From NCBI GenBank assembly GCA_002900995.3, contig CM035309.1, positions 1,246,389-1,310,388 of the forward strand: a DNA stretch of 64,000 nucleotides, written 5' to 3'. Below the pieces are notes generated by a model that saw only the letters and a list, made by a program, of their open reading frames with translations, was not told the DNA's origin and did no database searches. The stretch comes from Ganoderma boninense. Lineage: Eukaryota > Basidiomycota > Agaricomycetes > Polyporales > Polyporaceae. Of this stretch, positions 31,946 through 43,539 are shown in pieces; position 1 is the stretch's first letter, and the number at the start of each line of letters is the position of its first letter. The position numbers were made by a program, and so were the translations under genes.

Positions 31946-33553
31946 ATGTCCCTCCGCGCCGGCATGTCCCCAAATCCTGCCGGCGTTCACAACCGATCGA
32001 ATGACCCACCCTCCATTGGTGACCTACCCCAGGAATTGTTCGTCAAGGTCCTTTCCGCGGTCTACCTCCTCTCCGAATCAGAAGGAATGAGAGCAGGCTC
32101 CGACTGGACCAATCCGTATCGACTTGTCTGCCGCCGCTGGCGAGATGTCATCTGTTCGACCCCCCAATTCTGGCAAGAGATATGTCCTACACGGAGGCCC
32201 GAATGGTTGGAGCTTTGCCTGGCTCGATGCGCAGGCACATTGATCACAGTGGATGCTCAGGCTGCTGTCTGCTTATCTGCCGCATTTACAACGCTCTGTC
32301 GTTATGCCACGTCCCTCAGGGAATGCCGCGCCAACTTCAATGCGGACGACATTCAATGGCTAGCGGGTTTATCCTCGTTACTTACTACGCCCATGCCCGC
32401 GCTGGAAGCCTTGACCATTCGATCTGAACTGTACCACCGTCCCCTCGGAGACTCCGCCGCGATCACTCACAGCCTCGTGCCCCGTCTCACTGCACTCGAC
32501 CTTCATATCGCCGTGGCTCCCAGTGATGCCGCAATATATCCATCGCTCCGCCGGCTCAACCTTTCCGAGTCCTTTTGGACGAGTTCTTATGTCGAGTTCC
32601 TCGATGTGTTGGGCACTTGCCGCGCCCTGGAATACTTGAGCCTATGGAACCAGTCGTTCCACTTCTTCGAATACGACCTGCAGGTTATGGATCCCGCGAA
32701 GAAGCATCAGCCGCTCGCAAGGCCAGTTGTACTCCCCAAGCTGAGAGTCCTGAGGCTTTTTGGACCAACGCCAATCGTGTACCGCCTCCTCGCCGTGATA
32801 CACGCCCCCAAAGCCGCGATGATTAAGTTCGCGAGTATTCTAGATATCGACGATGACGAATGCGGCCCAGATCTTGCACTCCTCCTGGCCCCCAGCCCCC
32901 AGCAACGTTATCCCTTCTTAGCCTCTCCTACCATCATATCCGTCAGATGCTGGGACGAGGCGCCCTTTGGGCTATGTGCTCGAAGTGAGCCCGACAACAA
33001 CACTCTGCTGTACTACCTCGATCACCGGAGAATCGACTCCTCCTGGAACGCGTATCTCACGCAGAACCTTACTGCCATCATAGACATACTCCCTGTCGCT
33101 TCCGTCAGCACTCTCATAGTCGAAGGCATCATTAGTGGGGTCCCGGTCAACCTTTGGCAGAGGATATTTCAGGCCTTTTCTAGCTTGTGCAAGCTCCACC
33201 TCAAGGGGCGAGGCACCCTCGACTCTTTCTGGATCGGGCTCGAGCGCGCGACGCTGGCCTCGGTGGAGGGTGGTGGTGCAGTGTGCTGCCCTTCCCTATC
33301 GGTTATCACCACGGAGGCGCGATCTGGTCCTCGCTACAAGTTCGCTGCCACGATGAGGCTCTTCGACCTCATTCGTGGGGCGTTGGGTGCGCGTGCTGTG
33401 CACGGTACCGAACCTCTCAAGAAGCTCAAACTACGCCTTCTCTACTCGAAGAAGATATGGGAACAAACCGCCGAGCTTCGCGAGGCGTTTGTGGAGGACG
33501 TGAGGGCGTTGGTTGAGGAGCTCGATTATCGCGAAGTACGCATGCACGAATAG
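31946..33553 (+). CDS. F-box-like protein, single exon
   Basis: One uninterrupted frame of 535 codons, exceptional in this intron-rich window. The N-terminal block IGDLPQELFVKVLSAVYLLS ... PYRLVCRRWRDVICSTPQFW is an F-box: the LPxEL start, then CRRWRD and the PxFW end. F-box proteins recruit substrates to SCF ubiquitin ligases. The remainder has leucine-rich-repeat-like strands (LTALDLHIAVAPSD, LRRLNLSESFW, LEYLSLWNQSF, LRVLRLFGP), typical of basidiomycete F-box expansions. There is no signal peptide or membrane segment. The substrate is unknown. The lack of introns is common in this expanded family. Confidence 0.8.
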   Translation: MSLRAGMSPNPAGVHNRSNDPPSIGDLPQELFVKVLSAVYLLSESEGMRAGSDWTNPYRLVCRRWRDVICSTPQFWQEICPTRRPEWLELCLARCAGTLITVDAQAAVCLSAAFTTLCRYATSLRECRANFNADDIQWLAGLSSLLTTPMPALEALTIRSELYHRPLGDSAAITHSLVPRLTALDLHIAVAPSDAAIYPSLRRLNLSESFWTSSYVEFLDVLGTCRALEYLSLWNQSFHFFEYDLQVMDPAKKHQPLARPVVLPKLRVLRLFGPTPIVYRLLAVIHAPKAAMIKFASILDIDDDECGPDLALLLAPSPQQRYPFLASPTIISVRCWDEAPFGLCARSEPDNNTLLYYLDHRRIDSSWNAYLTQNLTAIIDILPVASVSTLIVEGIISGVPVNLWQRIFQAFSSLCKLHLKGRGTLDSFWIGLERATLASVEGGGAVCCPSLSVITTEARSGPRYKFAATMRLFDLIRGALGARAVHGTEPLKKLKLRLLYSKKIWEQTAELREAFVEDVRALVEELDYREVRMHE

Positions 33554-33683
33554 GAAGATATTGGTTTGAGTCCGGTGTAAATGCTGGTTTCCGACTACCC
33601 AGCGATTCGGGCCCATGCACACGAGAATATACACATTGATGTCCTTCTATCGAGTGCGATCTAGTAGGAGTATATGCAAGACA

Positions 33684-33959
33684 TCATGCTATGCGGCGTC
33701 TTGACTCCGACTTTCCATTGACGGATGCCGCTGGGAGCGTGTCGAACACTTTGGACGCTACAAGCTTTTCTGGGGTGAAACCCCCACTGAATCGTGACAC
33801 GGGCACCTTGCCATGATATGTACGGAAGTACGCTCCTTCGCCATGCTCGATGTAGTTGCGACAGTGCACCGTGATCGCGTCCTCCTCGAACGGCACACGG
33901 AGACGCTCCGAGGGCGCCATGCGCACGGCGAGGTCGATGAGGGTATATGGCGGAGACTA
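33684..33959 (-). pseudogene. Truncated third copy of the MYND-protein C-terminal region
   Basis: The peptide LRVPFEEDAITVHCRNYIEH with GEGAYFRTYHGKVP aligns in layout with LRLAFDQGAVTRFYKDAIAR and FLRTHHGD of the next gene, and with LRAAFNQRAVRAHYADFIER and YIRAHFGD of the second. Upstream of it on this strand there is no zinc-finger part, only a short unrelated frame (33957-34229). It looks like the tail of a decayed copy from the same tandem duplication. Confidence 0.5.
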
Positions 33960-34247
33960 GCGTAGGTGGTATGGCGGCTCGTGAGCCTGGACAAATTTCA
34001 CGACATTCAATCCGCTGTTAGTGCAATCGACGAAATGTGGATTTGTCCTCAGGATCTGCCAAGGGGACGCCTCGAATAGCAGAGTGTCTGTCTGTGATAG
34101 GCTGAGGTCAGAGATGCAGTCAAGTGGTAGGCTTAGTAGTCCGAATCGTGCGAAGTACATATCGCACTGTGGTCTGTCTACATATGCGTCTCTATATTCG
34201 GCGACAACCGAGCACTTCCCCCGGCACAATCAACATCCTCGTCGCCA

Positions 34248-35834
34248 TTATAGCAGGCCCGCTAACGAGTTCTTCATCGACGCCCGCCAGCCCGCCGGCC
34301 GCTGCAGCTCGGGAAGTTCAGCGAGCCGGAGCGTCGCCTCGGTGAGCACCATCGTCGCCTTGTTCATACTGGCGTTCATCGCGGCGTGTATGTCTCCGTG
34401 GTGCGTGCGTAGAAACTCGCTGTCCCCACGCGCGATCGCGTCCTTGTAGAACCGCGTGACCGCGCCCTGGTCGAACGCCAGGCGCAGGTGCTTCACGTCG
34501 GACTCCGGCGACGGCGGGGCGGAGGTCGAGCAGAGCTTGTATGCGGGGGGGAGCATGGCGGCGAGCGCGGCGCGGGCAGGTTGCTGTTCCAGACCATGAA
34601 GGGGATCACGACGTGGTCGAGGAGGCGGAAGGCTTGCCAGTCCCGGTTGATGTTCTTCCCGTCCCCGGTGCGGAATTGGAGCGACATGACCGCGTAGTCA
34701 CCCCGGGAGAGCGCGACGATGGCCTGAGACGCGTCTTCCACTACTGATGGGTGGGGGGAGGTCGACCTGGATTGACGCGTCAGGCCTATTCTTCGCAAAA
34801 GATGACTGTTGGCTCACCGCGTCGCCATTTACGTGAGCTACGTGCACCCGGAGATCGTTTTCCCAAGGATCTCTAGCAACTCCGATCGCGACATGCTTCT
34901 TGCTATCAGAAAGGCGGCGTCGATCCATAATCGTATTCATTCAAACACGCAAACTCGAAGAACTGACCCGTTCCGAGTGAACGTCGTGATATCATCATCC
35001 GTCATCCGTCCGCGGAGCGCGTCCTTGGTCCCCGACGGCTTGGTGACGACTTGCGCGCGTCCCCCAAAGAACAAGACCGGGACGTTGTCCTTGCGCCGAT
35101 TCTGGACGAGGACGTGGAGAGTGGTGAGGTTCTGCTTGGCAGCTGGCGCGAGCTTCCTCGGCTCGTTCAGCATTCGTTCCACGCGCGCCACATATCGCGG
35201 GTCGCTCTTCTTGATGTCTGGAACGAGCGTCCGGGAAAGCTGGCCCATGCTACATTGTGCAGCAAATAAAAGAAGAAGATGTGCACATTAATCAAGTCAG
35301 TCTTCTCAGCAGATCCGGGGATTATGTCCGGCGTCACGCACTCGCAGTCGATCTTGTTCCCCGTGCTGATCCAGCATCCGATCCCGTCTTGGTGGGCATG
35401 CGCGAAGATGGGGGAATGCGGGTACGTCTCGTCGCCGATGAGGTGCGTCCGAAATGCGCGCGTCCGCGGCGGGTGCATGAACTCGGCGCAGTCTCGCCGA
35501 TGGCTTCCCTTATAGTCCGCGCGTTGGCACTCCTCGTCGCAGTAGCGCGCCGCCCTTCAAGTCCCCACAATCGCATCAGGTAAAGGCGTGCCATCATTGG
35601 TCAGGATAAGCGAGGCACTCACTTGCAACGCGGGCAGCTCTGGAGGTTGACCCGGCTCTCTCGCTTGCAGAAGGTGCAAGTGCGGCTCGTGACGCGCTTG
35701 TCGTCGTTGATTTGCATTTCCTCGCGCTCCGCAACGGCGGAGAAGGCGACGAGATTGGTGTCGCAATACGACATGAAGTCGCGGGCAATCTGGATCGACT
35801 CTGGGTCGACAGCGTCGGGCGAGCGCGGCGGCAT
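34248..35834 (-). CDS. MYND-type zinc-finger protein A
   Basis: Start at 35834 (MPPRSPDAVDPESIQIARDF). The MYND finger is split by an intron: TCTFCKRESRVNLQSCPRCK joins to AARYCDEECQRADYKGSHRR then DC. This is the C-C-C-C-C-C-H-C zinc pattern used for protein binding. Further exons give FAHAHQDGIGCWIS, MGQLSRTLVPDIKK, LHVLVQNRRKDNVPVLFFGG and VVEDASQAIVALSRGDY. Near 34570 the frame must move by one base between VWNSNLPA and AYKLCSTSAPPSPESDVKH. Either a base is missing from a C run (34545-34551 or ~34575), or a 59-base GTCTGG...CAAG intron removes the Trp region. The gene is clearly paralogous to the next one and lies in the same orientation 407 bases from it. Confidence 0.75.
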
Positions 35835-36240
35835 GTTCGAAGGTCGTGTGAGGATATGAAGCAGGCAGGATGTAGGCAAAAGGCCTTGAAGTAGGGCGGG
35901 TATATAGCAGTGGCACCCCAACGCTTCGAACTGACCTTGGCGAAGCGACGATTGCGATCCAACGCAGTCACGCCACCCGTTGGTCACATTATTGTCACGC
36001 ACTCTCCTCGAAAACTCCTCCTTTGCAGGTTCCTGCCATCCAACGTGAGTTGATATGCGGGAATCAGGCGGCCCGCGCGAGGCAGCAATGGGATCACGAG
36101 CAAGGTGATGGGAAACGGTCTTCATAGTCGTTGCCCGTCAGGGCAAGTATAAGTACAACTTGTTACATTGATGATACGAACTCGATTTCAGCTTCTCCTC
36201 AAGAGATCAAGCACGAATCTCTACAGTCCCCCCGCCCTAG
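35835..36240. other. Spacer between the tandem MYND genes
   Basis: A 406-base spacer holding the terminator of gene B and the promoter of gene A. No further gene is seen. Confidence 0.4.
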
Positions 36241-37842
36241 TCACCGGCCCCGCGCGCCGAGCTTGTCCGCGATGTCGCCCATACCCATATCCCGCAGGCG
36301 CTGCGTGAGCATGTCCATCCCACCCGCCTCCGCGACCTGGCCGAGCAGCATCTCGCCCATCATCTCCATCATCTGCTCCCCGCTCCGCACCATGTCTGCC
36401 CGCGCGTCCCCGAAGTGTGCGCGGATGTACGCCTCCTCGCCCCGCTCGATGAAGTCTGCGTAGTGCGCCCGCACTGCGCGCTGGTTAAACGCCGCTCGCA
36501 GCGTCTTCCCCGGTCCGTCCGCCGACGTAGAAGTAGGGGCCTGGGCAAGCGGGAGGGAGGAAACCAGGGAGGCGGGCGGGGCGGCACCGTCCCAGATCGC
36601 GTACGGGATGCGGATAGTCTCGCAGAGGCCGAGGCCTTCCCAGTCCTTGGAGATGCGGTCGCCATCGCCGACGCGGAACTGGAGGTGGAGGATCACATGC
36701 TCTCCATGGCTGAGCGCGATGATGCCGTCTTTCGCGTCCTTGACTGCAGGTGGAAGCTGAGAGGGCTGCTGGTGTTTGACCTGGTCGCGGAATGGTATCG
36801 ATTCAACCCCGGGCCTGTGGCGCATCAAGACTCACCTCTTGACCGTTAACGTAGGCAATCTCAAGTCGCGGGGTCTTGTCCCACGGATCGATGGCCACAC
36901 CTGCAGCGGCGTACTCGAGGCTATTTTGGGTAAAGCCAAGAGTGTTTGAGAATCATCGCAGACGATGATTTAAAATGATGTAGACGTACCGGTTGCGGGT
37001 ATACTTCACGAGATTATCGCCCTCCGCTGTTCCATTCATCATCGCCGAGAACGTTGAGGGATAGCACACGATCTGCGCGCGGGATCCGAACACTAAAATG
37101 GGGTTCTTCTCCTTGCGGCGGTTCTGCACGAGGACGGAGAGGGTGAGGAGGCTGTGTGCAGCTGCCCTGTACCTGCCGATGAGATCCCGTCCATCTTCGG
37201 TGCTGCTCTCCATTATCTGGTACTGTCGGTTTTCGAAAGACTTCTCGCCATGCCCCGCTGGGCTGACCATCTCGGTCAGAACTTGCAGGCTAGAGTATTG
37301 CCAGGATGGGGTGGGATGGATCAGTCAGCGGAGCGAATGGGGTAAGTGGAAGGACTGTCCCGTACTCGCAATCGATACGCCCCGCGATGCTGACCCAGCA
37401 CCCGACGCCGTCTTCGTGGGTGTGGGCGAAGACGGGCTGTTGAGCGAAGCGCTCTCCGGGGACTGGGGTCGTGAGGAATGCGCTTGTCGTAGGGGGGTGG
37501 GCGAAGTTTGCACACTCGCGCTTGTGGCGGGCCTTAAAGTCTGCAAGTTGGCAGCTTTGGTCGCAGTATCGCGCGGCCCTGGAAAGATAGATACGCCACT
37601 GAGCGTCGAAGTCATAGATCAAGAGCTGCGAATGCGTACTTGCAGCGAGAGCAGGTCCTGAGGGCATCGCCACCGTTTTTGCCACAATGAGAGCACCTGC
37701 TTTGTTGGAGCCGCTCTGCTTCCTTGGACTTGTTGAGCCTGTCTTCGATGCTCTTGAGGCCTGCTTGACTGGAAGACTCGAATGTACCGAGGGGGCTGGA
37801 CGGGTGGATGTTCCGGCGCCTGCTTCTGCCTGAGTTTGCCAT
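36241..37842 (-). CDS. MYND-type zinc-finger protein B
   Basis: Start at 37842 (MANSGRSRRRNIHPSS). The MYND finger spans an intron, with CSHCGKNGGDALRTCSRCK before it and YCDQSCQLADFKARHKRECA after it. Next come FAHTHEDGVGCWVSIAGRID, SFENRQYQIMESSTEDGRDL, LSVLVQNRRKEKNPILVFGS, VAIDPWDKTPRLEIAYVNG, KDAKDGIIALSHGEHVILHL and a helical C-terminus with LRAAFNQRAVRAHYADFIER. The order of blocks is the same as in gene A, and all joins that I tested are in frame, so this is the better-preserved copy. The family is a basidiomycete MYND group without the SET domain. Its role (protein-protein docking, perhaps transcriptional) is inferred only. Confidence 0.8.
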
Positions 37843-38288
37843 CGTGGTACGAGTCGAGGAGCAGCACGGAAGACCGAAACTCTGTCCTAAGATAGCTCGA
37901 CGGAGGGCAACTGCAGCAGAAGCAGGCCAGATCGAGGGGCAGATCCTAGTCGCGGGCAAGACCGAATTTGACGATACGTGACACTCCGCGTCCGCCCGAG
38001 TGCACGTGCCCGTGACTCTTCGTGAGGGTGACCGGACCGGAGCTCTGGTGCTGCTGACGAGGTGACTTTGGCCGCGTCCGTGTCTTCCATCCCATGACCA
38101 TTCACAAACTTTTCCCCGCAGATCTCCTGCAAAGTGTGTTGCTCGGGCTGTCTTTTTCTTCTCATGATCGCGGTCCGGCCCAGCCTAGCGACTCTCAACC
38201 CCGCTCTCAAAAGCACCCAACTGCCGTGCCCAACCTGCAGTGAGCACCCCATCCACCAACACCCTGTCCCTCTTTCCATCCACTTAAA
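37843..38288. other. 445-base divergent promoter region
   Basis: Separates MYND gene B (minus) from the SDR gene (plus), so it carries both promoters. No clear TATA box. Confidence 0.4.
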
Positions 38289-39340
38289 ATGTCGTTCGCC
38301 TCCCCCGTCAAGGCATCCTTGAATCGCATCGCCTTCATCACTGGCGGAGCACAAGGCATCGGCCGTGCCATCGCGACTCGCCTCGCCCGCGACGGCTTCG
38401 ATATCGCCATCGCCGATATCCCCCAGGCGCAATCCAAGGTCGACGGTGTCATCGAAGAGATTAAATCGTACGGCCGCCAGGCGATCAGCCTTCATGCTGG
38501 TAAGTTCCTTCTCAGCATTAATCCAGGACTCTTCCCTCGCTAACCCCGATGCACGGGATGTAGATGTCAGGGAACCCACTCAGATCGAGTCTGCCATCGC
38601 ACAGACCGTCGAACAGCTCGGACCCCGGCTGTTCGTGAGCGTTGCTAACGCCGGCGTGACTCAAGTACGGCCCCTGCTTGAGTGCACACCCGAGTAACTA
38701 TCACCTGAAACTCTATGGTAAGATCTTCTGATCTGACTCATGTTCATGTTTTGTGCGTAGGTTCATCGAGAATGAAGTGCGCATCAACCTCCTCGGCCTC
38801 ATGAACACCCACATCTTCGCTGCGAAGCAGATGGTCAAGCAAGGTTTCGGCGGACGCATTATCGGCGCAGGCTCCATAGCATCCTACCGCACCGCTGAGA
38901 ACCTCGGTCCTTACGGCGGCACCAAGTTTGCAGTGCGCGGCTTTACGGAGGTGGCCGCGAAGGAGTGGGCCCAGTACGGCATCCGCGTTAACGGTGCGTC
39001 ATTTTCCATTTCGGCGGCACACTACGATATGATTGCTTACCGGCGTCCTCAGCGTATGGCCCTGGTATTGTCGACACGCCGATGTGGGACCACATCGACA
39101 GGGAGCTAGCGAAGATTGCGAGTATCCTCTTGTCATGCTATGGAGCGACGGCCTGACCACTTTCTGTAGGAGGGCATCTCTGTTGGAGAAGCTAAGGCCG
39201 TCCGGGTGAAACGTGACATCAAGCTGGGCCGCATTCAGGAGCCCGAAGATGTCGCGAAGCTCGTTTCGTTCCTCGTCTCGGACGAGGGCGAATACATTAC
39301 CGGCCAGACAATCAAGAGCTGCGGTGGCGCCTCTCTATAA
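38289..39340 (+). CDS. Short-chain dehydrogenase/reductase, acetoin-reductase/butanediol-dehydrogenase-like
   Basis: Five exons: 38289-38499, 38564-38693, 38761-38993, 39053-39117 and 39170-39340. The NAD(P) motif is [18 protein letters not shown] appears in [10 protein letters not shown]; the catalytic Ser lies in GAGSIAS and the Tyr-Lys pair in [11 protein letters not shown]. Then [18 protein letters not shown] and [20 protein letters not shown] with GEYITGQTI complete a classical SDR of ~265 residues. The TPMWDxID signature and the overall pattern resemble diacetyl/acetoin reductases. The last intron (39118-39169) starts GCGAGT, a GC-AG intron with a CTGAC branch site; using the GT one base on would break the frame. 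The protein is likely cytosolic. Confidence 0.88.
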
Positions 39341-39889
39341 TGAATTTGAAGACCGGGACGATAGATGTTTGCGGGTCTGCGCGTTGTTTTCGAGGCTGGA
39401 CAGGAGCGAGGCCGGCGTGCCTGCGCTTGGAAATTTTGTGGTTCCTGGATCAGGCCGTTTGAGTCTGTGCAGAATCTAAGGTGGGTACGCGAGATGGGGA
39501 TGGATCTAGGTACCCTTGTACGCTGTAAGTATAACATTGGTTTTCGTGAGGTCCTGTCGAACCTTTTCCTTGCTTCTGCAGTTCAACTTGCAAGGTAAGC
39601 GCGATTCCAGGTTTTCAATCCGGGTATCGGGGCCCCGGCAACCCGCTTGAACTTTGGGGCTTCCAAGGTTGTTCGGCCAATAAGTAAACTCCTGTCTATC
39701 ACCCGTTATCTGGTTATCTGGCCTATAACCGAATTTCCTATCGCGCGCGCGCCTCTTCTACCGGGACTCCCACCATGCTCCCAACCTTTCTATGCAGTCT
39801 GGTACCCCTGCCATCCATTTTCGCTGGCGTTTCCCCATGACCTTGCCCCCACGCGATAACGACTAAAATGTTTCGTCCGTTGTATTCGG
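39341..39889. other. 550-base gap
   Basis: The 3' end of the SDR gene and the distal promoter of the permease gene. No gene is seen. Confidence 0.4.
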
Positions 39890-39896
39890 TATATAG
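39890..39896 (+). promoter_or_regulatory. TATA box of the NCS1 permease gene
   Basis: TATATAG lies 117 bases before the ATG at 40007. Confidence 0.55.
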
Positions 39897-40006
39897 GAGA
39901 TACGGGGCCCCTTCCACGGGCGGATTCTTCTGACCAGATCCGCGCTTTCCCCTCTCCTCCGAGTCCACAACTCCGAGTCCCCCGCTCCGAGGCAAGAGGA
40001 TCGGAC

Positions 40007-42131
40007 ATGTCATCCCTTGGAGAGAAGTTATCCGCGTACGCGCACGCGGAGGCGTGGGTCCTGGAGCCGGAGCCGTCGACGTTCGCTCCGGATAGCAGAT
40101 GGTCGAACAAGGATATGGACCCGGTTCCGCCGAAGGAGGTGAGCACTCGTTGTTCTGTTCTTAGAATCCCGGCGCTACGCAGGAATTCATGCCTGGCATG
40201 TCGTCGTCGGGCAGAGAACTTGGACGACGGCCAACTACATCGCATATTGGATATCGGATGCGTTCACCGTCGCGGTGTGGGAGCTGGCGTCGAGCATGCT
40301 CGCTATTGGGCTTTCATGGTGCGTACCTTTTTTTTTCAACCGCTTGCCGCCAACCTCGTCTCTGAGATTCCTACTCCTTCCTTTTCTTGTTGTATGCGTA
40401 TGTATTGAACTTTCATCTCCGTCTTGCATCCAGGCGCCAAGCTCTGCCCGCAATCGCTGTAGGGCAGATCATCATCTCGGTCGTGATGGTTCTGAACGGG
40501 ACAGTCGGCGCACGACTGCACGTCGGCTTCCCGGTCCTCAACCGCTCCTCATTCGGGTTCTGGTTCAGCTACTTCAGCGTCATCTCGCGTTGTGTCCTGG
40601 CGATGTTTTGGTTTGGGGTGCAGACGTACACCGGGTCCGAATGTGTGTACCAAATGCTGAAGGCCATCTGGCCGTCCCTGGCGCGCATGCATAATGCACT
40701 CTCCCCGGGTGCGAATATCACAACTTCAGGTCCGTTTTGCTGCAGGTGGAACGATGGCGCTCTTGGAGCTGATGGACTTGCGCCTCTGCAGGAATGATGT
40801 GCTACTTCCTTTTCTGGCTCTTCCAGTTCCCCTTCATGCTCGTCCCTCCGCAGAAGATCCGCTGGCTCTTCATGATCAAGGCCTTCGTTGTCCCACCTGC
40901 GTGGCTCGCGATGCTCATTTGGTCCTTCGTTAAAGTACCATCGAAGGAAGGCTTGTTCACTCAGCACAGCGCGCTCTCGGGAAGCGCGTTGTCGTACGCG
41001 TGGCTGAGCGCGCTGAACAGCGCGTTGGGCATCTACGGTACTCTAGCGGTCAACATCCCGGACTTCACGGTAGGCGGTTTTCGTGCTTTGACCAGGGTAT
41101 TGGCCGCGTTCTGACAGTCACTCATACTTGCAGCGATATGCAAAGAACGAACAAGCCCAGCGCGTCCAGTTGTTCATCATCCCCATCGTCTTCACCCTCG
41201 TCGGCTTCATGGGCATCGCCGTGACGTCAGCGGGTATCACACTATATGGCGATGTCTTCTGGGACCCGCTCCGGCTGATCGACAACTGGGACAACCGCGC
41301 CGCCGCGTTCTTCGCGTCGTTCTCCTTCGTGCTCGCCACGCTCGGAACGAACATCTCCGCGAACTCGCTGTCCGCTGCGAACGACATGACCGTGCTGTTC
41401 CCGCGCTACATCAACATCCGCCGTGGGCAGGTCATCTGTGCATTCCTTGGAGGGTGGGCATTGTGCCCCTGGGAGATCCTGGCGAGCGCGCAGGGTTTCC
41501 TGTCGTTCATGAACGGGTACACGGTGTTCTTGGGGCCGATCGCGGGGATCATGGTCGCGGACGTGAGTATATGCGTCATACATTCACGTGTCCCAGTTTT
41601 GATATGTTTACTGACGACGAATGCAGTATTGGATCGTCCACAAGGGTAAGGTCGATGTGCCTTCGATGTACCGGCCACATGGACGGTACAGGTATACTTA
41701 CGGATTTGTGAGTAGTCTGTCCCTCTAGGGATTTCTGGTGTGACTGACGGTACGAAAATTCGGTATGCTAGAACTGGAGAGCGGTTGTCGCCATCTTGCT
41801 CTCGGTCCCTCCCAACATGCCCGGGCTCATCGCCTCAATTAATACCAACATTAATGTCGGCGGGGCCATCAAGATATTCGATTTCGCCTGGTTGTTCGGC
41901 GTAAGTTCTAGTTCTTCCTGCTGTCAGGGTGTAGGTACGAGCTCACTGCGTTCGTTCGCCCAGTTTTTTGTTGCGTCGACTGTGTATTCGGCGTTATCCT
42001 TGGGGTTCCCGGCGAAGGAGACGTACATCCCGGAGGCGATCATTAGTGAAGAGAAGAACGTGGGTGAGAGCACGGAGAGCGAGAAATCGTCGCATCATGA
42101 CGTCATGGAGGGCGATGTCAAACTCGTGTAG
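40007..42131 (+). CDS. NCS1-family uracil/allantoin-type permease
   Basis: Plasma-membrane importer of a nucleobase or related compound (uracil, allantoin or uridine group). Exons, among them 40007-40138, 40215-40318 and 40434 onward, join at every junction without a frame problem. Motifs in order: SNKDMDPVPPKERTWTT, AYWISDAFTVAVWELASSML, WRQALPAIAVGQII, NIPDFTRYAKNEQAQRVQ (the NCS1 signature) and ANDMTVLFPRYINIRRGQ. Then come GFLSFMNGYTVFLGPIAGIM, DYWIVHKGKVDVPSMYRPHG and a short acidic cytoplasmic tail ending DVMEGDVKLV. About 12 hydrophobic helices and ~540 residues fit the family. The Fur4/Dal4 branch is my best reading; the exact substrate cannot be told from sequence. Confidence 0.9.
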
Positions 42132-42318
42132 AAGTCTTGGAATTGGTGCGTGTCAACGTTCCAGTAACTTATCAAAGTCGATGTTGATGTTTTATTTGTT
42201 AGTTGTAAAGATATATGGGAATATGCATTGGATTGATTGCGGGTTTTTTAAATCTCGTGATGCGTGGATAGTGTCGTGAAAATCATCTACAGGTTCTACT
42301 TTAACGGAAAGAAAACAA

Positions 42319-42915
42319 CTAAGAATCGCCCTCAGTCCTCTGTTTCTCAGACTTCAGTATTTTCTCTATGTCGATGCAACAACTATACAAGACATAGCAA
42401 ACCAGGAACCCACCCAGTCCTACTCCACCCACTTTCAGTGCGTCGACTATCGTAAACGCAGGGATCAATCCACGGATGTGCCCACGCGTGACGCCCACCG
42501 CGATAGCAGGAATAAACACGCAAGCAATCTCTCCCAGTTGCTCTACGATCCACATCATGCCCGCTCCCGTGCCGAAGACGAACATCAGCACTCCGCACCC
42601 TCCGGCGACGATGCCGCTGCCGCAGGCGCACGCGACCACGACGGATAGGGCCGAGACGTTGGCGTACACCCCATCGCGCCCCTTCGCGAGCCCAAGGAGG
42701 AAGAGGCCGCAGAGCATGTACGCCATGCTGTACAGGAAGACTTTTCGAAAGCATATCCCGAGGGTCCGCCATACGACTGTGGCGATATGCTTGGGGAACC
42801 CGTGGAAGAAGTCACAGAGCCGGTTCCACCACGTCTCGCCGGGCTTCAGCTCTTCGGGATCGCTGTACCTCCTCAGCCGCCACCTGGCGCTACGGGGGTC
42901 TGACGTCGCCGCCAT
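42319..42915 (-). CDS. Small four-helix membrane protein 1, unknown function
   Basis: No family recognised. Read from MAATSDPRSARWRL (ATG at 42915, good context). Four hydrophobic segments follow: around WRTLGICFRKVFLYSMAYML, ALSVVVACACGSGIVAGGCG, EIACVFIPAIAVGVTRGH, and VGGVGLGGFLVCYVLYSCC. The tail is short and basic (EKILKSEKQRTEGDS). An alternative model starts at 43177 in another frame (MASTRIEINGAQRTVRIYGP) and would need one C removed from the run at 42894-42898. The in-frame opening also extends to 43149. The end of this protein matches gene 2 (next entry) around TxGHxxG...GVGLGGxxxC. It is convergent with the permease. Confidence 0.6.
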   Translation of the reverse strand: MAATSDPRSARWRLRRYSDPEELKPGETWWNRLCDFFHGFPKHIATVVWRTLGICFRKVFLYSMAYMLCGLFLLGLAKGRDGVYANVSALSVVVACACGSGIVAGGCGVLMFVFGTGAGMMWIVEQLGEIACVFIPAIAVGVTRGHIRGLIPAFTIVDALKVGGVGLGGFLVCYVLYSCCIDIEKILKSEKQRTEGDS

Positions 42916-43539
42916 CCTGGAGAACCTCGACACTGGGCCCGGGGTTCGTCTCGTTGCCCTTTTCCTCGCCAGTAGTCCGAGCCTCGCGTACTTGCACGCC
43001 GCTTTCGATGTCGCCCTGGGTCGACTGGCGAGACGGCGTGCGGACGGAGCGCACCGACGTGGCGACGCGTTGCAGAGGTGCGCGGACATGCGAGGAGATC
43101 GTGAACGCGAATGTGGCGGGGCCGTATATCCTGACTGTGCGCTGGGCACCGTTGATCTCGATGCGGGTTGATGCCATGGGTCGGGTGCTTGGTATGGTGT
43201 TTTGAAGGGGGAGGATGTGGCGCTTGTTTCAAAGCCGGGTAAGATGGTCTGGGGCTTAGGGCAAGAGAGATGGCTTGATTAGTCTGTAAGACATCGGCTT
43301 AGCAGGTAAGTTGGTCCTTACGGTCAGAGGGTCCACTGATGGATATGCGGCATAAGACTGCAGGAGCCTGAATCCTGACTTAAATACACTGCTGGAGGAG
43401 CACAATCATTGCTATTGATCATGTGGGCGTCGCTTTGGCCGTGTCGTGATGACCAGCGGGTCACAGCGAGCCGGAGTAGATGTGTCCCAGATATGGAGCT
43501 TAAAAGCGTGGTATAGCGAATGCTTCACGACATACATCA
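42916..43539. other. Gap between two related membrane-protein genes
   Basis: The first 260 bases may be 5' coding or leader of membrane protein 1. The rest is promoter plus the 3' region of membrane protein 2. Confidence 0.35.

Noticed and set aside
39111..39172. Apparent frameshift in the SDR gene before [10 protein letters not shown]
   Set aside because: A GC-AG intron at 39118-39169 restores the frame exactly.
42894..42898. Homopolymer frameshift in membrane protein 1
   Set aside because: Not required if translation starts at the ATG at 42915. Kept only as an alternative model.
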